A stretch of DNA of 33,391 nucleotides from Flavobacteriaceae bacterium (GTDB taxonomy: Bacteria > Bacteroidota > Bacteroidia > Flavobacteriales > Flavobacteriaceae). The stretch is from positions 1 through 33,391 of the forward strand of contig CANCPC010000023.1 in NCBI GenBank assembly GCA_947379965.1, given 5' to 3'. Both the position numbers and the translations under genes were made by a program. How positions within the stretch are numbered: position 1 is the stretch's first letter; each line of letters starts with the position of its first letter. The notes beneath the pieces are model-generated. The model did not search any database and was not told the DNA's origin. It worked only from the letters and a program-made list of their open reading frames with translations. Shown in pieces: positions 1 to 7,847 of the stretch.

Positions 1-2122
1 AATCGCCTTCGGCACCAATTTGAGCTAACACCGATTGAGAAGCTATTATTGCAGCATTTACTGCTGTAATCATAGCTTGAACTTGCGCTTGTGTAGCAGG
101 AGCATCAAACAAAGCTGGATTTGCATCGATATAGGCTTGATAAGCAGCTTGATTCGCAACAATAGCTCCGGTTACTGCTGGCAAAATCGTATTGATTTGT
201 GCTACTGTAACTACTGAAGGCACTGTATTTGGATAATCCCCTTCAGCACCAATTTGTGCTAATACGGATTGAGAAGCATTTACTGCAATAACCATAGCTT
301 GAACTTGCGCTTGTGTAGCAGGAGCATCAAACAAGGATGAATTCGCATCGATATACGCTTGATAAGCGGCTTGATTGGCAACAATAGCTCCATTTATTGC
401 TGGCACTATTGTATTGATTTGAGCCACAGTAATTATAGAAGGAACTGTGTTTGGTGAGTCGCCTTCGGCACCAATTTGCGCTAATACGGATTGAGAAGCA
501 TTTACTGCTGCAACCATAGCTTGAACTTGTGCCTGAGTAGCAGGAGCATCAAACAAAGATGGATTCGCATCGATATATGCCTGATAAGCAGCTTGATTCG
601 CAACAATTGCTCCAGTTATTGCTGGCACTATTGTATTAATTTGAGCCACAGTAACTACTGAAGGAACTACGTTTGGCGAATCGCCTTCGGCACCAATTTG
701 TGCTAACACCGATTGAGAAGCGGCTTGAACATTGTTTACTGCCGTAATCATAGCTTGAACTTGTGCCTGAGTAGCAGGAGCATCAAACAAGGATGGATTC
801 GCATCGATATACGCTTGATAAGCGGCTTGATTGGCAACAATAGCTCCAGTTATTGATGGCACTATTGTATTGATTTGAGCCACGGTAACTACTGAAGGAA
901 CTGTGTTTGGTGAATCGCCTTCGGCACCAATTTGGGTTAATACGGATTGAGAAGCATTTACTGCTGCAACCATAGCTTGAACTTGTGCCTGAGTAGCAGG
1001 AGCATCAAACAAAGATGGATTCGCATCGATATATGCCTGATAAGCAGCTTGATTCGCAACAATTGCTCCATTCACTGCAGGTGTAATCGTATTGATTTGT
1101 GCTACGGTAACTATAGAAGGAACTGTGTTTGGTGAATCACCTTCGGCACCAATCTGTGCTAATATGGATTGAGAAGCATTTACTGCTGCAACCATAGCAT
1201 TTACTTCCGCAACTGTTGCTGGTATTGAAAATAAATCTGGATTCGCATCGATATACTTATCATAAGCAGATCCATTTGAAGGAACAACACCTGTAACTCC
1301 TGGCACAGATGACAATTGAGTTGGTGTTACAACAGAAGTAACTGAATTAGGATTATCTCCCTCAGCACCTATTTGTGATAATACGGATCGAGAAGCGGCT
1401 TGAACAGTATTTACCGCTGTAATCATAGCTTGAACTTGTGCTTGTGTAGCAGGTGCATCAAATAAAGATGGATTAGCATCAATATAGGCTTGATATGCGC
1501 TTTGATTTGCAACAATGGCACCTGTTATTGCAGGTAGTATCGTATTAATTTGACCCACGGTAACAACTGAAGGAACTGTATTTGGTGAATCGCCTTCGGC
1601 ACCAATTTGAGCTAACACGGATTGAGAAGCATTTACTGCTGCAATCATAGCATTTACTTCTGCAACAGTTGCTGGCGAAGAAAATAAATCTGGATTTGCA
1701 TCTATATAGGTAGTATAGGCAGATCCATTTGAAGGGACTACTCCAGTAACTCCAGGCACAGATGCCAATTGAGTTGGTGTTACAACAGAAGGAACCGAAT
1801 TAGGATTATCCCCTTCAGCACCAATTTGTAATAACACTGCATTCGTTGATGTCCCATTAAGACAATCCGTCCAAGTATTATTTTCGTAGGAACGGACACA
1901 CTTGTTTGAAATATCATATACAATCATTCCGTTAACAGGATTTGTTACGGAACCTACATTTGTTACACGAGTTAAAAGAAGCGCCTTTGAAGGGGATTCT
2001 AATTCGAGGGTTGTACTATTGGGTGAGCTGAGCACCGTTGGATTATCTCCAATCTTGACCTGTGCCAAGACAGAGACACTCGTGCCTGCAAATAGCAGGA
2101 GATAAAATAGAATTTTTTTCAT
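1..2122 (-). CDS. Secreted tandem-repeat surface protein, C-terminus beyond left edge
   Basis: An open frame runs from an ATG at 2122 down to base 2 with no stop, giving 707 codons; the gene continues outside the window. It begins with a signal peptide (MKKILFYLLLFAGTSVSVLAQ). A region of about 75 residues follows (VKIGDNPTVLSSPNSTTLELES ... GMIVYDISNKCVRSYENNTW), which resembles the N-terminal module of many Bacteroidetes surface proteins. Eight complete repeats follow, each starting IGAEGD, with the core YIDANPxLF, PATxAxVxAM and AVNASQSVLAQ. Each repeat is predicted to be mainly helical, perhaps a small helix bundle, so the chain is probably an extended stalk or adhesin. Type IX secretion is plausible, but the C-terminal sorting domain cannot be seen. 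Exact function unknown. The small plus-strand frames inside it are shadows of the repeats. Confidence 0.85.
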   Translation of the reverse strand, partial: MKKILFYLLLFAGTSVSVLAQVKIGDNPTVLSSPNSTTLELESPSKALLLTRVTNVGSVTNPVNGMIVYDISNKCVRSYENNTWTDCLNGTSTNAVLLQIGAEGDNPNSVPSVVTPTQLASVPGVTGVVPSNGSAYTTYIDANPDLFSSPATVAEVNAMIAAVNASQSVLAQIGAEGDSPNTVPSVVTVGQINTILPAITGAIVANQSAYQAYIDANPSLFDAPATQAQVQAMITAVNTVQAASRSVLSQIGAEGDNPNSVTSVVTPTQLSSVPGVTGVVPSNGSAYDKYIDANPDLFSIPATVAEVNAMVAAVNASQSILAQIGAEGDSPNTVPSIVTVAQINTITPAVNGAIVANQAAYQAYIDANPSLFDAPATQAQVQAMVAAVNASQSVLTQIGAEGDSPNTVPSVVTVAQINTIVPSITGAIVANQAAYQAYIDANPSLFDAPATQAQVQAMITAVNNVQAASQSVLAQIGAEGDSPNVVPSVVTVAQINTIVPAITGAIVANQAAYQAYIDANPSLFDAPATQAQVQAMVAAVNASQSVLAQIGAEGDSPNTVPSIITVAQINTIVPAINGAIVANQAAYQAYIDANSSLFDAPATQAQVQAMVIAVNASQSVLAQIGAEGDYPNTVPSVVTVAQINTILPAVTGAIVANQAAYQAYIDANPALFDAPATQAQVQAMITAVNAAIIASQSVLAQIGAEGD
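11..1816 (-). repeat. Coding tandem repeat array, 8 units of 219/222/234 bp
   Basis: Using the start of the sequence encoding IGAEGD as a marker, copies fall at about 11, 245, 467, 689, 923, 1145, 1364, 1598 and 1817. The unit lengths are therefore 234, 222, 222, 234, 222, 219, 234 and 219 bp, all multiples of three. The 234-bp units differ from the 222-bp units by a four-residue insertion in the last helix (for example VQAA). The 219-bp units are a distinct subtype (PTQL..VPGVTGVVPSNGSAY). Bases 482-614 and 938-1070 are identical over 133 bp, 456 bp apart, which is one 222 plus one 234 unit. Confidence 0.92.
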
Positions 2123-2723
2123 GTTATTGAAAGTTGATTATGTGCGAAAATTAAACCGTTCACACTTCGATATTATTTAGACATTAGTATTTTAATAGAA
2201 ATATTTTGAGTAATTAGTAGAATCATTTACTATTTTATTAATGCTACTAATTAATCGTACAAAATTGAAACTTTAAAAAATATTGTTACGTAGCTGTATG
2301 TAGAACTATATGTAGAATTAAAACTACAAATGAGTCTATGGATTATCCTTAAATACGTAGGGAAAAACCTTTATAATTCATTTTATGCTAAACGTACTAT
2401 TTTGCTTAGGTTGATTTTTTTTAATTCATCAGGTCTTAATTAAAATTCAGAAAACCATAAGGCCAAAAGTGTGCCTAATAGATAAAATGCTTGTATTGAA
2501 ACGTTTAAAAAAAACAGATCGCAGCATTAATCCTAAATTTGGAATAAAATGCAAAATAGAGAACGTATTGAGGAATCAATACAACTGAATGAGTTGGAAA
2601 TAGAAGGAAAAAAGAATAAAAATAAGAGGAATTATAGCGTAAAAATTTGGATGTTAAAACACTTAAGAAGATGAAATTAAAAAATTCATCGCTTCATAAT
2701 TAACATAAACAGTAAAGTGGATT
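2123..2723. other. 601-bp AT-rich intergenic region with no convincing gene
   Basis: This gap lies between the start of the repeat-protein gene and the end of queG. It must hold the promoter of the repeat-protein gene, but no clear TAnnTTTG element is visible on that strand. It does hold a cluster of TAYGTAG heptamers at 2287-2360. A 41-codon plus-strand frame at 2549-2674 (Lys/Glu-rich, starts MQNRERIEES) is the only small ORF of note, and I do not consider it a supported gene. No terminator hairpin for queG is obvious. Confidence 0.6.
2287..2360. promoter_or_regulatory. Cluster of four TAYGTAG heptamers, possible regulator binding sites
   Basis: Copies of TA(C/T)GTAG occur at 2287-2293, 2297-2303, 2309-2315 and 2354-2360. 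The first three are spaced 10 and 12 bp apart, about one helical turn, so they would lie on the same face of the DNA. An inverted CTAC lies at 2324-2327. The last copy continues into GGGAAAAACC. The cluster is 165-240 bp upstream of the repeat-protein start. Spacing and heptamer form suggest a DNA-binding protein such as a LuxR/NarL-type regulator; this is inference. Confidence 0.4.
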
Positions 2724-3647
2724 TTAGTCTAAAAAATTAATATTTCTTTTTAGACCATTAAACTTTGCTCTTTTTAAAGGGGAATTTTTAAAAACAGAAT
2801 TAAAGGTTTCTTCGGTAATCTCTTTCCAATCTTTTTTAGACATAGAAAGCATTTCAGGATTGGGATTGAAAAGCGGTTCATTATGTTGTTTAGAAAATTT
2901 GTTCCAAGGACAAACATCCTGGCACACATCACATCCAAAAGCCCAATCATTGAACGTTCCTTTCATTTCGTTAGGAATATTTTCTTTAAGTTCGATCGTG
3001 AAATAAGAGATACATTTACTTCCATCAACTATATACGGCCCTATGATTGCTTGGGTAGGACAAGCATCTATACAAGAAGTACAAGTTCCACAATGATCGG
3101 TTGTGGAGTTGTCATATTCTAATTCTAGGTCGATAATCAACTCAGCTATAAAATAAAAAGAGCCTACTTTTTGAGTAATCAAATTACTATTTTTGCCTAT
3201 CCAACCTAGGCCACTTTTAGCTGCCCAAGCTTTGTCAAGAATTGGAGCTGAATCGACAAAGGCACGACCAGAAACTTCTCCAATAGTTGATTGAATAGAA
3301 GCTAACAATTCGTTCAATTTATCTTTTATGACAAAATGATAATCTTGGCCATAAGCATATTTTGAAATTTTATAGGTATCTGTGTTTTGAAACTCGGATG
3401 GATAATAATTTAATAAAAGAGAAATAACACTTTTTGCGTCATCAACAAGTAAAGTTGGATTTAATCTTTTGTCAAAATTATTTTCCATATAGGCCATTTG
3501 GCCATTCATTTGTTTCTTTAACCAATTCTCTAATCGAGGAGCTTCTTCTTCAAGAAAACCAGCTTTGGATATCCCACAAGACAAAAACCCGAGGCGCTTG
3601 GCTTCGGATTTTATTAATTGAGTATATTTTGATTTAGGATCGATAAT
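2724..3647 (-). CDS. queG: Epoxyqueuosine reductase QueG (start codon abnormal)
   Basis: Iron-sulfur, cobalamin-dependent enzyme that reduces epoxyqueuosine to queuosine in the tRNA wobble position. Counting from the TTG at 3584, the two ferredoxin-like clusters are visible: C165-x2-C168-x2-C171-x3-C175P and C191 with C218-x2-C221-x3-C225P. The motif AFVDSAP carries the conserved catalytic aspartate (D111). The N-terminus is the problem. The frame is open up to a TGA at 3666-3668, and its translation [19 protein letters not shown] looks like the normal first helix of the family. However, there is no ATG or GTG in it, and the only TTG (3584) would delete about 21 conserved residues. An ATT at 3645-3647 sits where the family usually starts. 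Either ATT is used, or the start codon is mutated, or translation begins at TTG. It lies 110 bp after ruvB and may be cotranscribed with it. Confidence 0.88.
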   Translation of the reverse strand: MIDPKSKYTQLIKSEAKRLGFLSCGISKAGFLEEEAPRLENWLKKQMNGQMAYMENNFDKRLNPTLLVDDAKSVISLLLNYYPSEFQNTDTYKISKYAYGQDYHFVIKDKLNELLASIQSTIGEVSGRAFVDSAPILDKAWAAKSGLGWIGKNSNLITQKVGSFYFIAELIIDLELEYDNSTTDHCGTCTSCIDACPTQAIIGPYIVDGSKCISYFTIELKENIPNEMKGTFNDWAFGCDVCQDVCPWNKFSKQHNEPLFNPNPEMLSMSKKDWKEITEETFNSVFKNSPLKRAKFNGLKRNINFLD

Positions 3648-3669
3648 TAGAGAATTAAATTTAAATCAG

Positions 3670-3753
3670 ATTTATAGCCCTGAAGGAAGTGACATCCTTT
3701 ACTTGCCTTCTTTTAAGCAAGTAAAGATAAACGGACAGCAGGAAGTAGCTCCT
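3670..3753 (-). ncRNA. Flavobacterial intergenic hairpin element (possible structured RNA)
   Basis: Directly after ruvB, the minus strand reads GGAGCTACTTCCTGCTGTCC ... GGATGTCACTTCCTTCAGGG then CTA. The core is a perfect 10-bp stem, CTTTACTTGC with GCAAGTAAAG (plus-strand 3697-3706 and 3717-3726), with a 10-nt loop. Outer pairings AGC/GCT and CCTG/CAGG are also possible. From memory, the flanks GGAGCTA-TTTCC-GCT-TCCG and GGAT...GGGGCTA recur with variable central stems between genes in many Flavobacterium genomes. It may correspond to a catalogued motif such as Flavo-1, but I cannot verify this. Function unknown; it could be a transcript 3'-end structure, a mobile repeat or an RNA. Confidence 0.55.
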
Positions 3754-3757
3754 AAAA

Positions 3758-4780
3758 TTAAAAAAGTCCTCCTTGAATAGTACCTCTAATTTTGCCCAAA
3801 TGCTTGTATGCTTTTTCGGTGACTTCACGACCTCGAGGCGTTCGCATAATGAATCCTTCTTGAATAAGAAAAGGCTCATAGACTTCTTCGATAGTTTCGC
3901 TACTTTCGGATACGGCTGTAGCCAAAGTAGTTAAACCTACTGGACCTCCTTTGAACTTATCTATAATAGTGTTTAAGATTTTATTGTCCATTTCGTCTAA
4001 ACCATGTGCATCAACATTTAGTGCTTTTAGGGCATAACGAGCAATTTCTATGTCGATGGTACCGTTTCCTTTTATTTGTGCAAAGTCACGAACACGACGT
4101 AATAAAGCATTAGCGATACGAGGTGTTCCTCTGCTCCTACCGGCGATTTCTACAGCGGCTTCCATAGAAATAGGCATGTTAAAAATCAATGCACTTCTTT
4201 CGACAATAGTAGTCAAAAGTTCAGTAGTATAATATTGTAATCGGGAGGATATTCCAAAACGGGCACGCATAGGAGCGGTTAATAAACCGGATCGTGTCGT
4301 GGCACCAATTAAGGTAAATGGATTCAAATTGATTTGAACTGTTCTTGCATTAGGACCTGATTCGATCATAATATCAATCTTAAAATCCTCCATTGCTGAA
4401 TAAAGATATTCTTCTACAATAGGACTTAAGCGATGAATTTCATCTATAAACAAAACATCTCGTTCTTCGAGATTAGTCAATAATCCTGCTAAATCTCCAG
4501 GTTTATCAAGCACTGGACCAGAAGTAATTTTAATCCCAACATTAAGCTCATTAGCCAAAATATTAGCCAAAGTAGTTTTCCCTAAACCTGGAGGTCCATG
4601 AAAGAGGGTATGATCCAAAGCCTCATTTCTTTGATTTGCAGCTTGAACAAAAACTTTCAAGTTTTCTAATATTTGATCCTGACCAGCAAAATCATTAAAG
4701 CTGAGTGGCCTCAATTTTTTTTCGATATCAAGTTCTTCAGCGTTATATCTATTAGCGGTTGGGTCTAAATTTTCATTCAT
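3758..4780 (-). CDS. ruvB: Holliday junction branch migration helicase RuvB
   Basis: 340 residues, the usual length. RuvB is the hexameric AAA+ ATPase that, with RuvA and RuvC, drives branch migration of Holliday junctions in recombination and repair. Visible motifs: the N-terminal [12 protein letters not shown], Walker [12 protein letters not shown], Walker B DEIHRL, the sensor region [19 protein letters not shown] with its arginine finger, sensor 2 in [14 protein letters not shown], and the C-terminal winged-helix domain ending [16 protein letters not shown]. The ATG at 4780 fits the family start. ruvA and ruvC are not adjacent. queG follows after 110 bp containing a hairpin element. Confidence 0.97.
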   Translation of the reverse strand: MNENLDPTANRYNAEELDIEKKLRPLSFNDFAGQDQILENLKVFVQAANQRNEALDHTLFHGPPGLGKTTLANILANELNVGIKITSGPVLDKPGDLAGLLTNLEERDVLFIDEIHRLSPIVEEYLYSAMEDFKIDIMIESGPNARTVQINLNPFTLIGATTRSGLLTAPMRARFGISSRLQYYTTELLTTIVERSALIFNMPISMEAAVEIAGRSRGTPRIANALLRRVRDFAQIKGNGTIDIEIARYALKALNVDAHGLDEMDNKILNTIIDKFKGGPVGLTTLATAVSESSETIEEVYEPFLIQEGFIMRTPRGREVTEKAYKHLGKIRGTIQGGLF

Positions 4781-4784
4781 ATTA

Positions 4785-4792
4785 CAAATATA
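4785..4792 (-). promoter_or_regulatory. Candidate -7 element for ruvB
   Basis: On the minus strand this reads TATATTTG, a perfect match to the Bacteroidetes -7 consensus TAnnTTTG. A TTTG lies upstream (4806-4809), but the spacing of 13 is shorter than usual. The predicted start of transcription falls almost on the ruvB ATG, so the mRNA would be leaderless or nearly so. Moderate to low confidence. Confidence 0.35.
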
Positions 4793-4810
4793 ACAAAGTT
4801 AGGAACAAAT

Positions 4811-4841
4811 AAAAATGCCTTTCGAAAGGAAAGGCATTTTT
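4811..4841 (-). terminator. Terminator of the act-cta operon
   Basis: A 12-bp perfect stem (AAAAATGCCTTT with AAAGGCATTTTT), a 7-nt loop and a run of T on the minus strand, 18 bp after the ctaD stop. It lies between ctaD and ruvB and so closes the respiratory operon. Because the arms end in A and T runs it could work in both directions. Confidence 0.85.
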
Positions 4842-4859
4842 AAATAGTATGTTTAGGTA

Positions 4860-6644
4860 TTAATGATGAAGAACTTCTTCTCCTTCTTTCATCGGTACAT
4901 TTTGAGGAACAAAATCCTCATCATGACCAGGATTACTATAATCATATGGCCAACGGTGTACTTCAGGTATTTCTCCAGGCCAGTTACCGTGAATATGTTC
5001 AATCGGAGCGGTCCATTCTAAAGTATTAGATCTCCAAGGATTTTGTACTGTTTTTTTACCGTAAAAAATACTACTGAAAAAGTTATATAAAAATACCAAT
5101 TGAAAAGCTCCACCAATTAAAGCAAAAACAGTAATCAATACATTTACATTTTGCAAATCATCAAATAAAGGAAAATTCGTATTAGAATAATAACGTCTTG
5201 GCAATCCTGCTAGTCCAATAAAGTGCATTGGAAAGAAAACACCGTAAGCACAAACAGCAGTTACCCAAAAGTGAACATAACCAAGATTTTTATTTAACAT
5301 TCTTCCAAACATTTTTGGAAACCAGTGATAAATACCAGCAAACATTCCATAAAGTGCAGATATACCCATTACTAAGTGAAAGTGAGCCACAACAAAATAA
5401 GTATCATGAACATTGATATCTAGTGTACTGTCTCCGAGAATAACACCTGTTAAACCTCCTGTTATGAATGTGGAAACAAGACCAATAGAGAACAACATTG
5501 CTGGATTTAATTGCAAGTTTCCTTTCCACAATGTAGTGATGTAATTAAACGCTTTTACAGCAGAAGGAATAGCAATCAATAAAGTTGTAAAAGTAAAAAC
5601 AGACCCTAAGAATGGATTCATACCCGAAATAAACATATGATGACCCCATACAATTGTTGATAAAAATGCAATGGCAATGATAGACATAATCATGGCTCTA
5701 TATCCAAAAATTGGTTTACGTGAATTTGTTGCAATAACTTCAGAGGTAATACCCAAAGCTGGCAATAAAATGATATATACTTCTGGATGACCTAGAAACC
5801 AAAATAAATGTTCGAATAGTACTGGAGAACCACCTTGATAATGCAATACTTCACCAGCAATATAAATATCAGATAAAAAGAAAGAAGTGCCAAAACTTCG
5901 GTCAAAAATCAACAATAATGCGGCTGATAATAAAACGGGGAAAGAAATTACACCAATAATAGCAGTAACGAAAAAAGCCCAAATTGTAAGTGGCATTCTT
6001 GTTAATGTCATTCCTTTAGTCCTTAAATTAATTACAGTAACAATATAATTTAACGAACCCATTAAAGAGGCTGCAATAAATATTGCCATAGATACTAACC
6101 ACAGTGTCATTCCTAATCCTGATCCTGGAATTGCTTGTGGCAAAGCACTTAAAGGTGGGTATATTGTCCAACCCGCAGATGCAGGTCCAGATTCTACAAA
6201 TAAGGAACTAACCATAATAACACTAGAGAGAAAAAATAACCAATAAGACACCATGTTCAAAAATCCTGAAGCCATATCTCTAGCACCAAGTTGAAGTGGA
6301 ATCAATAAATTACTAAAAGTTCCACTCAATGCAGCAGTCAAAACAAAGAAAACCATTATGGTTCCATGAATAGTTACCAAGGCTAAATATCTATCATTCA
6401 ACATTACTCCATTTGGCGCATAACTATCTCCAAGAATGATGCTGAAAATTTTAAAAGATTGTTCTGGCCAAGCCAATTGCAATCTAAAAAGTAAAGAAAT
6501 CGCCACACCAATAACTCCCATAATAATGCCCGTCAATAGATATTGTTTAGCAATCATTTTGTGGTCAATACTAAAAATATATTTAGTAATAAAAGTGTCT
6601 TTATGGTGTTGTTCGTGTGCGTGATCGTGACCTTCTGCTGACAT
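4860..6644 (-). CDS. ctaD: Cytochrome c oxidase subunit I (aa3-type)
   Basis: 594 residues, about 12 membrane helices. This is the catalytic subunit that reduces O2 to water and pumps protons. Expected ligands are present: H93 in TIHGTIM (low-spin heme), H286 with the crosslinked Y290 in GHPEVY (CuB), HH335-336 in WGHHMF (CuB), and H421/H423 in AHFHLVMG (the two hemes). E288 of HPEVY and a lysine at about 364 (IPSAVK) fit the D and K proton channels of A1-type oxidases. The N-terminus is His-rich (GHDHAHEQHH) and cytoplasmic. It is the last gene of the operon, 30 bp after ctaC. Subunit III is not in the window. Confidence 0.96.
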   Translation of the reverse strand: MSAEGHDHAHEQHHKDTFITKYIFSIDHKMIAKQYLLTGIIMGVIGVAISLLFRLQLAWPEQSFKIFSIILGDSYAPNGVMLNDRYLALVTIHGTIMVFFVLTAALSGTFSNLLIPLQLGARDMASGFLNMVSYWLFFLSSVIMVSSLFVESGPASAGWTIYPPLSALPQAIPGSGLGMTLWLVSMAIFIAASLMGSLNYIVTVINLRTKGMTLTRMPLTIWAFFVTAIIGVISFPVLLSAALLLIFDRSFGTSFFLSDIYIAGEVLHYQGGSPVLFEHLFWFLGHPEVYIILLPALGITSEVIATNSRKPIFGYRAMIMSIIAIAFLSTIVWGHHMFISGMNPFLGSVFTFTTLLIAIPSAVKAFNYITTLWKGNLQLNPAMLFSIGLVSTFITGGLTGVILGDSTLDINVHDTYFVVAHFHLVMGISALYGMFAGIYHWFPKMFGRMLNKNLGYVHFWVTAVCAYGVFFPMHFIGLAGLPRRYYSNTNFPLFDDLQNVNVLITVFALIGGAFQLVFLYNFFSSIFYGKKTVQNPWRSNTLEWTAPIEHIHGNWPGEIPEVHRWPYDYSNPGHDEDFVPQNVPMKEGEEVLHH

Positions 6645-6674
6645 ATATGTGTACTTTAAATTTTTATAAATAAA

Positions 6675-7829
6675 TTATTTCATAGCTATTTTAGCAATAG
6701 CTGCAGTATCTTTTGCTTTAGTAGAATCTATACCAACTGCTCCTTCTACTGGTTTAGGTGCATTTGCAGCCTTTACCTCTTCAACTACCGTTGTTTTTCC
6801 TTCTAACCATTTTTTATAGTCTTCAGGAGTATCTACTACTACTTTCATTTGCATATTGTAATGTGAGGCACCACATATTTTATTACAAAGTAATAAATAA
6901 TCAAATGAATATGGATCAAGAGCAGTTTCTCCTTTAGCTACAAGATCTATACTTTTTTTAGCTCTTATTGCATTTATATTAGCAACTTTTTTTACCATAA
7001 AAGGCAACTCTCTATATTCTGCAGTAGTATAAATTGGTTCAAATGCAAACTCAGTTACCATTCCAGGCACACAATTCATTTGTGCTCTAAAATAAGGGAA
7101 ATAAGCCGAATGTAAAACATCTTGTGAACGAAATTTAAAATGTATTTTTTTTCCTTTAGGAATGTGTAATTCGGTCACTACAAAATCATCTTGAGCATTT
7201 GGATCAGATAAGTCAACCCCTAATGTATTAACTCCTTCTATTAAACGAACATTGGCTTTACCTAATACATTATCTTTTCCAGAATAGCGTGCATGCCAAT
7301 TAAATTGCTGAGCGTATACCTCAATTACTATTGTATCCTCAGTGTCATCGATAAACATAATATTTGTCCAAGCATAAAGACCAAAAAGAATTAGAACTGC
7401 TAATACTACCGCTGGAATAGAACTCCAAATTAATTCTAATTTAGTACTATCAGAGAAAAACAATGCTTTATTTTCTTTTTTACCTCTGTATTTGAAAGCA
7501 AAATAATGCAATAATACCTGAGTTATAGCTTGAACTATAAAAATTAAAACCCATGTAATATTCATTAATGAATCTACATCTCCACCATGTTTTGAAGCAG
7601 GTGTATGTAGCACTAATGGTCCCCATTGGATTAATCCATAAATTGTGAATATATAAATGAAAGCTAAAAAGCCAAACATCAAATAACCTTGGGTGTTATT
7701 ATCGCCATCATTCGCTACTTGTGAATTATCTACCTCTACACCAACTTGTGTCAAATCGAATATTTTAGTCAATTGCCATAATGCAATAGCTAACAGAACT
7801 AAAACTATAATTACCAACAAACTTGTCAT
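6675..7829 (-). CDS. ctaC: Cytochrome c oxidase subunit II
   Basis: 384 residues. It carries the CuA centre, which accepts electrons from cytochrome c and passes them to subunit I. The cupredoxin-like domain (about 165-330) has H240 (DVLHSAYFP) and the signature C315-NKI-C319-GAS-H323-YN-M326. The residue between the cysteines that is usually Glu (CxEIC) is Lys here. There are about four hydrophobic segments (3-20, 48-66, 88-110, 132-155) instead of the usual two, so the N-terminal part is extended. A tail of about 50 residues rich in Ala, Lys and Val follows CuA. It sits between actF (18 bp) and ctaD (30 bp) in the operon. Confidence 0.95.
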   Translation of the reverse strand: MTSLLVIIVLVLLAIALWQLTKIFDLTQVGVEVDNSQVANDGDNNTQGYLMFGFLAFIYIFTIYGLIQWGPLVLHTPASKHGGDVDSLMNITWVLIFIVQAITQVLLHYFAFKYRGKKENKALFFSDSTKLELIWSSIPAVVLAVLILFGLYAWTNIMFIDDTEDTIVIEVYAQQFNWHARYSGKDNVLGKANVRLIEGVNTLGVDLSDPNAQDDFVVTELHIPKGKKIHFKFRSQDVLHSAYFPYFRAQMNCVPGMVTEFAFEPIYTTAEYRELPFMVKKVANINAIRAKKSIDLVAKGETALDPYSFDYLLLCNKICGASHYNMQMKVVVDTPEDYKKWLEGKTTVVEEVKAANAPKPVEGAVGIDSTKAKDTAAIAKIAMK

Positions 7830-7847
7830 CTAATTTTTCTTTAAATA

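Noticed and set aside
35..1135. Two similar small plus-strand frames at 35-217 and 947-1135
   Set aside because: They are antisense readings of the same repeat unit, which is why they resemble each other.
1..1816. Regularly spaced repeats at the left edge resembling a CRISPR or satellite array
   Set aside because: Unit lengths are multiples of three and the minus strand is one open frame of 707 codons; the repeats are coding and there are no unique spacers.
2549..2674. 41-codon plus-strand frame in the large gap
   Set aside because: Low-complexity Lys/Glu/Asn content, no recognisable similarity, no promoter element; likely chance in AT-rich DNA.
2360..2723. Remnant of an insertion sequence in the large gap
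   Set aside because: No terminal inverted repeats, target duplication or transposase fragment was seen.
3661..3879. 72-residue minus-strand frame spanning the ruvB end and the hairpin element
   Set aside because: It overlaps ruvB out of frame and ends in the hairpin; no family features.
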